Positions 57,017 to 64,000 of a DNA stretch of 64,000 nucleotides are shown piece by piece. Each line of letters opens with the position of its first letter. The first letter of the stretch is position 1. The stretch spans positions 1,240,001 through 1,304,000 of the forward strand of contig NZ_RCST01000001.1 of the NCBI RefSeq assembly GCF_013141865.1. Reading direction: 5' to 3'. Source of the DNA: Methylomonas sp. ZR1. GTDB taxonomy: Bacteria; Pseudomonadota; Gammaproteobacteria; Methylococcales; Methylomonadaceae. Both the position numbers and the translations under genes were made by a program. The notes below the pieces were generated by a model, which saw nothing but the letters and a program-made list of their open reading frames with translations, did no database searches and was not told the DNA's origin.

Positions 57017-57844
57017 CTAAGTTGGGGATAGCGGAGGCTGCGGTTCGCCGATTTCATGGATCAGCACGGTCTGACCGACTGCCAAGCTGCCGGGTTTATC
57101 GTGCAAGGCGTTTTGCCCAAAATAGACTTTGTTTTGCCATTTGCGCAGACGATTCAGCGTCGTCAAGGGTTCTTTGCCGGTTTCGGCGGTGAGCGGGTCT
57201 ATGGTGGGCACCGAGCAGCGCGAGCAGGGTTTGGGCAATCTAAAACCAATATCGTTGATGCTAAGCCGTCGCCAAGTGTCTTCGGCGTAACTGTCGCAAT
57301 CGGTGACGACTAGATTAGGCCGAAAACGAATCATGTCAATTGCCAACGGCATGGCTTGGTTGAGGGCGTTTAGGGAGTTCTCCGACACGATCAAAAACGG
57401 AAAGCCGTCGGAAAACGACGTTTGATCACTTTCTAAAGCATAGTTAGGATCGACCTGGCGAATATCGTCATCACTTTGGTAGACCAGCCGGCACTCGGTT
57501 TGTAAAAAATCGCTTAGCCAGGCATCGGCAACAGCGCCACAGGTTTTGGCGACACAAACGTCGTGCCAGACTACCACTTCAATGTCGTCGCCGTCTTCCG
57601 ATTGCAAAGGCAGAGCTAGATCCGCTTGATTGGGAGCCGACAAAATTAACTGTTGATCTGCAATGCGGGTTTGAATCAAGGCCATTTTGGGTAAGCGGCG
57701 CTGGCTGAGGAACTGTCTATCGCCGTCTATCAGCATCCATTTTCGGTCGTACAGCAAGCCTTTGTGGTCCACCGGCCAGTGTTCTACGCGAATGCCGGCC
57801 AGCGATTTGACTGGGTATATATAAATTTCACTGAGTATTGGCAT
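57017..57844 (-). CDS. MOSC domain protein (YcbX/mARC-like)
   Basis: A 275-aa protein. The N-terminal beta-barrel domain (MPILSEIYIYPVKSLAGIRV) and C-terminal MOSC domain (FRPNLVV, KPCSRCSVPTID, GKEPLTTL) match MOSC_N plus MOSC. The cysteine in KPCSRC would hold molybdenum cofactor sulfur. No ferredoxin domain as in YcbX is fused. It is 12 bp after the PilZ gene on the same strand. A role in detoxifying N-hydroxylated compounds is usual for the family, but the substrate is unknown. Confidence 0.88.
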   Translation of the reverse strand: MPILSEIYIYPVKSLAGIRVEHWPVDHKGLLYDRKWMLIDGDRQFLSQRRLPKMALIQTRIADQQLILSAPNQADLALPLQSEDGDDIEVVVWHDVCVAKTCGAVADAWLSDFLQTECRLVYQSDDDIRQVDPNYALESDQTSFSDGFPFLIVSENSLNALNQAMPLAIDMIRFRPNLVVTDCDSYAEDTWRRLSINDIGFRLPKPCSRCSVPTIDPLTAETGKEPLTTLNRLRKWQNKVYFGQNALHDKPGSLAVGQTVLIHEIGEPQPPLSPT

Positions 57845-57856
57845 ATTGTTTTGCGC

Positions 57857-58246
57857 TTAGCTGAATAGCAGATCGGTTTGGGTGTGCAGTAAATGCTCTG
57901 CCAAATGTTTTTCAATGTTGTCGAACTTGATGCCGTAACGGCCGTTTTCCCGGTCGCAATGGACAACAAGCGCGGGTATATCGAAACGCTTGCCGTCGGC
58001 GAACAATAAATACAGGAATATCCGCTGATTCTTGCCGAGTTTTTTTTCGCTGAATATCGCCGCGCCGCGGCTACTCACATCCCGCAACACGACCGGAAAC
58101 AGGCGTGGAAACCAGATACTTTTGACTTTGACGGCAGCACGGATGTCGTTGCGTCGATAACGAACCGCACTGCGTTTGTTAGACCATGAGCTATCAATCG
58201 TGACCTCTTGATCGAGAAAATCTAAAGAGAAATCTGGCTCAGACAT
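57857..58246 (-). CDS. PilZ domain protein (c-di-GMP binding)
   Basis: A 129-aa protein with a PilZ domain at about residues 24-110. The RYRRND (RxxxR) and DVSSRGAAIF (D/NxSxxG) motifs that bind cyclic di-GMP are visible. There is no other domain. It is likely a stand-alone reader of c-di-GMP, consistent with many GGDEF, EAL and HD-GYP proteins nearby. It is upstream of the MOSC gene in a two-gene unit. Confidence 0.88.
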   Translation of the reverse strand: MSEPDFSLDFLDQEVTIDSSWSNKRSAVRYRRNDIRAAVKVKSIWFPRLFPVVLRDVSSRGAAIFSEKKLGKNQRIFLYLLFADGKRFDIPALVVHCDRENGRYGIKFDNIEKHLAEHLLHTQTDLLFS

Positions 58247-58384
58247 GGCAAGCGCGGCAAATGTAAAGGTGGCTAAGTATTGATGTTAAACCGTTAAAAT
58301 TCAATAGAGCGTGACGATTATTGACCAAGCCCAGCCAAACCGAATCCGTTAAAATAGGGCTTTTATATCGTTCCGAACCGGATT

Positions 58385-59608
58385 ATGAAAAAAATTGCGA
58401 TTGTTTCATTTTGTTATTGTTGGCTCGCCGCGTTGCCTATCAGCAGCGCTATTGCCGCGCCTGCCAAGAAAGCCGCACCTGCCAAACCGCAGATCAGCAA
58501 ACCTGCCGAGCCTGCCAAACAGATAGTCAAAATCGGCTATTTTAGTCAGGAAAGAGCCGCCCCGGCTGCCTTGTCCAACCTTGATCCGTTTATCCAGAAC
58601 AAAGGGCAGATCGGCGCCGAATTGGCGATTGCCGATAACAATACCACCGGGCAATTTACCGGCCAGCACTACGAGTTAAAGCAGGTTGTAGTGCCGGTGG
58701 GCGGCGATTTGCAGCAGGCCTTCAATCAATTAGGCGAGGATGTTGGTTTGGTGGTGTTGAACGTGCAGCCAGACCAATTAAACAAGCTCGCCGATTTGCC
58801 GGCGGCGAAAAACAAATTGCTGTTCGATGCTTCTACCAGCGACGACGAGTTGCGCAACACGGATTGCCGCCATCAGGTTTTGCACATATTGCCCAGCCGG
58901 GCCATGCGCGCCGATGCGCTGGCGCAATACATGTTAAAGAAGCGCTGGCAAAACTGGTTTTTGGTGATAGGTCCCACGCCGGAAGACAAGTTATACGCAG
59001 CGGCCATTAAACGCGCGGCCAAGAAATTTGGTATCAAACTGGTCGCGGAAAAAGCCTGGACCAACGATTACGACGCCCGCCGTAGCGCGCAATCCGACGT
59101 GCCGGTGTTCACGCAAGTGGACGATTACGATGTGTTGGTGGTGGCTGACGAACAAGGCTTGTTCGGCGAATATCTGGATTACCGGACCTGGAAACCGCGT
59201 CCCGTGATCGGCACGCAGGGTTTGGTTGCCACCGCCTGGCACAGAACCCACGAACAATGGGGCGCGGTGCAATTGCAAAATCGCTTCAAGGACACCGCCG
59301 GCCGCTGGATGGAAGAAGAAGATTACGCCGCCTATCTGGCGGTGCGGGCGATAGGCGAGGCCAGCGTCCGCAGCAAGTCCAATCAAACTCAGGCGATTAA
59401 GGATTATGTCTTCTCCGAAGCGTTTGCCTTGCAAGGTTACAAGGGCGTGCCCCTGTCGTTCCGCCGTTGGGACGGTCAATTGCGGCAACCGGTATTATTG
59501 GCTGCACCGCGATCTTTAGTTAGCGTGGCGCCGGTCGAAGGATTTTTGCATCCGAAGACGGAGCTGGATACCCTGGGATACGACCAGCCGGAAACGGCTT
59601 GTAAATAA
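58385..59608 (+). CDS. PQQ-associated ABC transporter substrate-binding protein
   Basis: A 407-aa protein with a signal peptide ending AIAA, followed by a short basic linker rich in A, P and K. The rest is a two-lobe substrate-binding fold: VKIGYFSQERAAPAALSN, FDASTSDDELRNTDC, FAEYLDYRTW-like and the ending VAPVEGFLHPKTELDTLGYDQPE. This matches the family named for the PQQ-dependent alcohol dehydrogenase system (TIGR03863). Such proteins are common in methylotrophs. It stands alone before uvrB, and no permease or ATPase is next to it. Confidence 0.85.
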   Translation: MKKIAIVSFCYCWLAALPISSAIAAPAKKAAPAKPQISKPAEPAKQIVKIGYFSQERAAPAALSNLDPFIQNKGQIGAELAIADNNTTGQFTGQHYELKQVVVPVGGDLQQAFNQLGEDVGLVVLNVQPDQLNKLADLPAAKNKLLFDASTSDDELRNTDCRHQVLHILPSRAMRADALAQYMLKKRWQNWFLVIGPTPEDKLYAAAIKRAAKKFGIKLVAEKAWTNDYDARRSAQSDVPVFTQVDDYDVLVVADEQGLFGEYLDYRTWKPRPVIGTQGLVATAWHRTHEQWGAVQLQNRFKDTAGRWMEEEDYAAYLAVRAIGEASVRSKSNQTQAIKDYVFSEAFALQGYKGVPLSFRRWDGQLRQPVLLAAPRSLVSVAPVEGFLHPKTELDTLGYDQPETACK

Positions 59609-59641
59609 GCCGGTGTTGAACCAAATTTCAGAGGGTAGGGC

Positions 59642-61738
59642 ATGAGCGATAAACGGCGCATGGAGATTAGCCAGTCGGCGATCACGGGTGTTCTGGGCGT
59701 GGAAGAAGCGCGGCCGCAAAAAAAGGGGCCGGCGCATAAACCGTTCAAAATACAAAGCCGCTATCAACCGGCTGGCGACCAGCCCACCGCCATCGCGGCG
59801 CTGGTGGAAGGCATCAACGACGGTGAATTGCATCAAACCTTGCTGGGCGTGACCGGCTCCGGCAAGACTTTTACCGTTGCCAATGTGATCCAGCAAACCC
59901 AGCGGCCGGCGATGATCATGGCGCCCAACAAAACCTTGGCGGCCCAGCTGTACGGTGAAATGAAGGAGTTTTTTCCGGAAAACAGCGTCGAGTATTTTGT
60001 CTCTTATTACGACTATTACCAGCCCGAGGCCTATATTCCGGCTTCCGATACCTTCATCGATAAGGACGCCTCGCTGAACGAACACATCGAACAAATGCGG
60101 CTGTCGGCTACCAAAGCCTTGCTGGAACGGCGCGATACCATCGTGGTGGCTACCGTTTCGGCGATTTACGGCTTGGGCGAGCCGGAATCTTATTTCCAGA
60201 TGGTGCTGCATTTGGTTCGCGGCGATATGATCAAGCAACGCGACATACTGCGGCGCTTGGCGGAAATGCAATATACCCGCAACGACACCGAACTGCGCCG
60301 CGCTACATATCGGGTGCGCGGCGAGGTGATCGACGTGTTTCCAGCCGAGTCGGAAGAACAAGCCCTGCGTATCGAGTTGTTTGACGACGAGATCGAAAGG
60401 TTGTCGATGTTCGACCCACTAACCGGTGAAGTCACGCAGCGTCTGGCCCGCTTTACGCTTTATCCGAAAAGTCACTATGTCACGCCGCGCGATCAGTTGC
60501 TGACCGCTGTGGAAAAAATCAAAATCGAACTGGCCGAACGCCTGGAACAATTGCGCGACAACCATAAACTGGTGGAAGCGCAACGACTGGAGCAGCGCAC
60601 GCTGTTCGACATCGAAATGATCATGGAAGTGGGCTACTGCTCCGGTATCGAAAATTATTCCCGGCATTTGTCCAATCGCGCAGATGGTGAATCGCCGCCT
60701 ACCATGTTCGATTATTTACCCAAGGATGCCTTGGTGATCATAGACGAAAGCCATGTCACGGTACCGCAGATTGGGGCGATGTATAAAGGCGACCGCTCGC
60801 GCAAGGAAACCTTGGTGGAGTATGGTTTTCGCTTGCCCTCGGCCTTGGACAACCGGCCATTGCGTTTCGAAGAATTCGAACAAATCTGCGGCCAGCGTAT
60901 CTATGTTTCCGCCACGCCCAGTACTTACGAGAAAGAACATTCCGGCGCGGTGGTGGAGCAGGTAGTGCGCCCGACCGGCCTAGTCGATCCCATTGTCGAA
61001 GTGCGCCCGGCGACCAGCCAGGTGGACGATTTGTTGTCAGAAATCACTAAACGCACCGCCATCCAGGAGCGGGTGTTGGTTACCACCCTGACCAAACGCA
61101 TGTCGGAAGATTTGACCGATTATCTGATGGAACACGGCGTCAAGGTGCGTTATCTGCATTCGGACATCGAAACGGTGGAGCGGGTGGAGATTATCCGCGA
61201 CTTACGGCTAGGCGTGTTCGACGTGCTAGTCGGGATCAACTTGCTACGGGAGGGTTTAGATATACCGGAAGTCTCGCTAGTAGCGATTTTGGATGCGGAT
61301 AAGGAAGGTTTCCTGCGTTCGCTGACCTCGTTAATCCAAACCATAGGCCGTGCCGCGCGCAATGCCAATGGCAAGGTAATCCTTTACGGGGACAAGATTA
61401 CTGGTTCGATGCAACTGGCTATCGAAGAAACCGAGCGCCGCCGCGATAAGCAGGAAGCGTTCAATAAAGAGCATAATATCCAGCCTAAAACCATATTCAA
61501 ATCGGTTACCGATATTTTGGAGTTATCGATACCCGGTTCCGGCGGTTCCATTTCCAACGCCAGAGCCAAAGTCGCCGAACCGGCCGGGAATTACAAGGCT
61601 ATGACGCCCAAACAAGCCGCCAAGGCCTTGAAGCAACTGGAAGAAAAAATGTATCAGCACGCCAAAAACCTGGAATTTGAAGATGCAGCGCGGATCAGGG
61701 ATCAGATCAAATTGCTGCAAGCCGAGATGGTGGTTTAA
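59642..61738 (+). CDS. uvrB: UvrABC excision repair subunit UvrB
   Basis: A 698-aa protein, slightly longer than the usual ~670 aa because of an N-terminal extension of about 30 residues before [14 protein letters not shown]. Walker A is VTGSGKTF near residue 70. The damage-probing beta-hairpin reads [12 protein letters not shown]. Motif II is VIIDESH, helicase motif VI is QTIGRAARN, and the UVR domain is at the C-terminus ([19 protein letters not shown]). It is the DNA-damage verifier of nucleotide excision repair, with UvrA and UvrC. The gene is complete, starting 33 bp after the PQQ-linked gene. No LexA box was seen. Confidence 0.96.
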   Translation: MSDKRRMEISQSAITGVLGVEEARPQKKGPAHKPFKIQSRYQPAGDQPTAIAALVEGINDGELHQTLLGVTGSGKTFTVANVIQQTQRPAMIMAPNKTLAAQLYGEMKEFFPENSVEYFVSYYDYYQPEAYIPASDTFIDKDASLNEHIEQMRLSATKALLERRDTIVVATVSAIYGLGEPESYFQMVLHLVRGDMIKQRDILRRLAEMQYTRNDTELRRATYRVRGEVIDVFPAESEEQALRIELFDDEIERLSMFDPLTGEVTQRLARFTLYPKSHYVTPRDQLLTAVEKIKIELAERLEQLRDNHKLVEAQRLEQRTLFDIEMIMEVGYCSGIENYSRHLSNRADGESPPTMFDYLPKDALVIIDESHVTVPQIGAMYKGDRSRKETLVEYGFRLPSALDNRPLRFEEFEQICGQRIYVSATPSTYEKEHSGAVVEQVVRPTGLVDPIVEVRPATSQVDDLLSEITKRTAIQERVLVTTLTKRMSEDLTDYLMEHGVKVRYLHSDIETVERVEIIRDLRLGVFDVLVGINLLREGLDIPEVSLVAILDADKEGFLRSLTSLIQTIGRAARNANGKVILYGDKITGSMQLAIEETERRRDKQEAFNKEHNIQPKTIFKSVTDILELSIPGSGGSISNARAKVAEPAGNYKAMTPKQAAKALKQLEEKMYQHAKNLEFEDAARIRDQIKLLQAEMVV

Positions 61739-61871
61739 GAGGCTTAGGTTTGTAATTAACGTTTTGGCTAACTATATTTAGTGAATTTTGTCGAGGTTCC
61801 CAGCTTGCAATGCTTGGTCGGCAGAAGCTAAACGACGATAGCAAATTCATGAAACAGACGCCGAGAAACAG

Positions 61872-63491
61872 ATGATACCCGCCAAAAACATACTGAACGA
61901 AAATGTTCGCGTGCTGAAAAGCGAGGTATCTAAAACCACTTATCAGGGTGTGGCCATTGCGATTGCCAGCATTCTCAGTGCGTTGTTGGCCTTGAGTTAT
62001 TACTACGTCGGCGAAATTTCCTTAAATGGCATCATTAAAGCGCAAACCGAAAATTACGGTCTGTGGATGCTTGAAGCGCTACCGTTTATTTTCGGATTTT
62101 GGGGTCAATATTCCAGCTCGGTCATCGCTTATCAAGCCGGGGCGATGATTTTGGACCAGACCCAGGAACTGCGCTCTCGCGCCGAATCATTGGAAAAACA
62201 AGTCAGTTATTCCACCACCCACGATTCGGTAACGGACCTGCCGAACCGGGTATTGTTTTACGACCGGGTGGAACAAGCGATGTTAGCCGCCGGCAATCAA
62301 AACAAAATGCTGTCTATCTTGTTGGTGGAAGTCGCCAATTTTAAGGAAGTTTACGACACACTGGGCCGTAACAGCAGCGACTTGATTTTGAAACAGATAG
62401 CAACACGTCTGCAAAGCGTGGTGTTGGGCACTGATAGTGTCGCCCGTATCGACGGCAATATTTTCAGCGTGTTGTTGTCGGCGGTGGATAACGAAACTGC
62501 TGGCCTGACATTGGCCAAAAATATCCAGGCGGCCCTGGATCCGGCCTTTAAAGTCGAGCGTCTGAGTCTGGTGATTCACAGCAATATTGGTATCGTCAAT
62601 TTTCCCGAGCATGGCGACGATGTCGATACTTTGGTGCAAAAAGCCGGCGTGGCATTATTCGTAGCCGGCCAATCGCACGAAGGTTACACCACTTACGCGC
62701 CGTCTTACGACGATCATAGTCCGCGCCGCCTGACCTTGATGAGCGAGCTGCGCCAGGCTATCGAAAAAGAGCAATTACATGTTTATTACCAACCCAAGGT
62801 GTCGGTGCAAACCGGGCAAGTTTACGGTGCGGAAGCCTTAGTACGTTGGCAACACCCTAAGCATGGCTTTATCGCGCCGGATGAATTTATACCCATGGCC
62901 GAAAGAACCCGGGTGATCAAGCATTTGACTGCCTGGATGCTGAAACAATCGTTCAAACACTGCGCGGAATGGCGCAAGCGCGGTTGGGAACTGATTATCT
63001 CCGTCAATCTGTCCGCCAAGGATTTACACGATCCTGAGCTGCCGGATGTGATGGCCGGTGTGGCGGCGGCAGCCAATATCAAACCCGGCTGGATGATGCT
63101 GGAGATTACCGAGAGCTCCATCATGACCGATCCGGAGCGGGCCATGGAAGTGATTCAGCGCCTGAATGAAATGGGCTACAAATTGTCTATCGACGACTTT
63201 GGTACGGGTTATTCGTCACTGGCTTACTTAAAACGCATGCCGTTAACGGAATTAAAAATCGATAAATCCTTTGTTGTCGATTTGTTGCACAGCGAAAACG
63301 ATGCAGTCATCGTTAAAGCCACCATCAACTTGGCGCACAACTTAGGATTGCAGGTGACTGCCGAAGGTGTGGAAACTCAGGAAATCATCGAAAAACTCAG
63401 CACTTACCGGTGCGACTTGGCGCAGGGTTACTTGTTCAGCAAGCCGATGCCGTTTGAGGCTTTTGGTGCGTGGGTGGAAGCCCATCGTTAA
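61872..63491 (+). CDS. EAL c-di-GMP phosphodiesterase with a degenerate GGDEF domain
   Basis: A 539-aa protein: two N-terminal membrane helices (VAIAIASILSALLALSYYY and ALPFIFGFWGQY), a coiled segment, a GGDEF-like domain, residues about 115-280, and an EAL domain, about 285-535. The active-site motif reads DGNIF near residue 193 instead of GGDEF, so it cannot make c-di-GMP; it may bind GTP as an allosteric site. The EAL domain keeps EALVRW near 321 and DDFGTGYSSLAYL with LKIDKSFV, so it should be active. It starts 133 bp downstream of uvrB. Confidence 0.9.
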   Translation: MIPAKNILNENVRVLKSEVSKTTYQGVAIAIASILSALLALSYYYVGEISLNGIIKAQTENYGLWMLEALPFIFGFWGQYSSSVIAYQAGAMILDQTQELRSRAESLEKQVSYSTTHDSVTDLPNRVLFYDRVEQAMLAAGNQNKMLSILLVEVANFKEVYDTLGRNSSDLILKQIATRLQSVVLGTDSVARIDGNIFSVLLSAVDNETAGLTLAKNIQAALDPAFKVERLSLVIHSNIGIVNFPEHGDDVDTLVQKAGVALFVAGQSHEGYTTYAPSYDDHSPRRLTLMSELRQAIEKEQLHVYYQPKVSVQTGQVYGAEALVRWQHPKHGFIAPDEFIPMAERTRVIKHLTAWMLKQSFKHCAEWRKRGWELIISVNLSAKDLHDPELPDVMAGVAAAANIKPGWMMLEITESSIMTDPERAMEVIQRLNEMGYKLSIDDFGTGYSSLAYLKRMPLTELKIDKSFVVDLLHSENDAVIVKATINLAHNLGLQVTAEGVETQEIIEKLSTYRCDLAQGYLFSKPMPFEAFGAWVEAHR

Positions 63492-63523
63492 AGCAAAATT
63501 ATGCAGATTCAGGAGCAGCAGTA

Positions 63524-63736
63524 ATGTCCACAGCCTGGGCGGGTGGTACCGATGCCATTCTGGAAAGAATGGACAAGATGACCGAGCTTTTCGTCGCCGA
63601 GACACGTAAAGCTATCTATACGGGCGAATCGGCCAGCCATTGCCAGGAATGCGGGGAGCCGATTCCGGAAGCTCGGCGTCAGGCGATTGCCTGCCAGTAT
63701 TGTTTGCCTTGTCAAACCGAGCTGGAAAAAAGCTGA
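63524..63736 (+). CDS. DksA/TraR-type zinc finger protein
   Basis: A 70-aa protein from ATG 63524 after an AGGAG site. The zinc site is CQECGEPIPEARRQAIACQYCLPCQ, the C4 DksA/TraR motif, with the preceding helix (ERMDKMTELFV) acting as a short coil. This small form resembles TraR/YbiI: it lacks the long coil of DksA that reaches the RNA polymerase channel. It could bind RNA polymerase in stress conditions. It follows the EAL gene after 32 bp and may be co-transcribed. Confidence 0.85.
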   Translation: MSTAWAGGTDAILERMDKMTELFVAETRKAIYTGESASHCQECGEPIPEARRQAIACQYCLPCQTELEKS

Positions 63737-63748
63737 CGCAGCACTGTT

Positions 63749-64000
63749 TTATTGGGCTCGTTTAAACGGCAGGTAATTCGCCGCGTCTTGCTTGTAATGC
63801 GCAATCGCCTGTTTTTCCCGGGCTACAAATTGCGCCACGGCCTTGGCAAAACCGGCATCCTTTAACCAATGCGTGGAGTAGGTAGTGACCGGCTCGAAGC
63901 CGCGGGAGATTTTGTGCTCGCCTTGCGCGCCGGAATCAAAACGCGCCAAGGCGTGTTCTATACAGTAGTCCAAGCCCTGGTAATAGCAGGCTTCGAAATG
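63749..64000 (-). CDS. C-terminal end of a DUF482/COG3146 acyltransferase-like protein (partial)
   Basis: The minus frame is open from the right edge to TAA at 63749 and encodes HFEACYYQGLDYCIEHAL, FDSGAQGEHKISRGFEP and THWLKDAGFAKAV. This is the ending of the FemAB-like DUF482 (PF04339) proteins of about 380 residues. The start lies outside the window. Function is unknown, probably an aminoacyl- or acyl-transferase by fold. Confidence 0.82.
   Translation of the reverse strand, partial: HFEACYYQGLDYCIEHALARFDSGAQGEHKISRGFEPVTTYSTHWLKDAGFAKAVAQFVAREKQAIAHYKQDAANYLPFKRAQ

Noticed and set aside
56806..57057. 83-codon frame on the minus strand at the MOSC gene end
   Set aside because: It overlaps the MOSC coding end and has no ribosome site; no family match.

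Overview
The window looks like a chromosomal segment of a gammaproteobacterial methylotroph, most like Methylomonas and relatives. This is inferred from protein style and from a PQQ-linked periplasmic binding protein, uvrB, several c-di-GMP proteins and a PEP-CTERM protein. No rRNA, tRNA or CRISPR array was recognised, so the taxonomy is not proven. The left ~29 kb is accessory DNA (defence genes, insertion sequences, broken genes). The right ~34 kb is mainly ordinary chromosomal DNA rich in signalling and envelope genes.

1-18.7 kb is a defence island. On the minus strand a NYN/LOTUS RNase-like gene precedes a SIR2-like gene that runs off the left edge. Divergent from them is a tight plus-strand operon: a 1763-aa YprA-type helicase with a DUF1998 end (DrmA-DrmB-like), a 924-aa SNF2 helicase (DrmD-like), a 1493-aa Eco57I-type adenine methylase (DrmMI-like) and a DUF2326 SMC-like ATPase, followed by an HNH_2 nuclease. 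This is not a textbook DISARM, because there is no separate DrmA/DrmB pair and no PLD protein (DrmC). It fits the DISARM-related arrays built on YprA-family helicases and is the strongest candidate for an unusual system here.

18.7-29.8 kb is a mosaic. It holds two AT-rich unknown genes, a decayed aldo/keto reductase fused to a LysR fragment, and an IS inserted in that fragment with a 6-7 bp target duplication whose removal restores the LysR frame exactly. It also holds a lone Phd-type antitoxin and a small operon (AAA+ ATPase, zinc protein, metallophosphoesterase, small unknown protein) split by an IS5-type element with a TTAG duplication. A divergent XRE regulator and a gene-free stretch with a strong terminator follow.

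29.8-38.5 kb: a hybrid histidine kinase split by a frameshift between its membrane domain and its PAS/kinase part, an HD-GYP response regulator, and a four-gene Mla/MCE-type lipid transport operon.

38.5-49.2 kb, minus strand: a CHASE2 adenylate cyclase, a small lipoprotein, a FecR-TPR-beta-barrel outer-membrane protein and a CRP-like regulator with a CRP-type palindrome upstream. This looks like a local cAMP circuit. A large PAS-GGDEF-EAL protein follows.

49.7-54.6 kb: a peptide export locus with two double-glycine precursor peptides, a cysteine-rich soluble protein, an HlyD-like adaptor, a C39-peptidase ABC exporter and a FUN14 protein. 54.7-64 kb: a secreted tail-collar protein, a PEP-CTERM protein, MOSC and PilZ proteins, the PQQ-associated binding protein, UvrB, an EAL protein with a dead GGDEF domain, a DksA/TraR-type zinc finger protein and the C-terminal end of a DUF482 acyltransferase-like protein.
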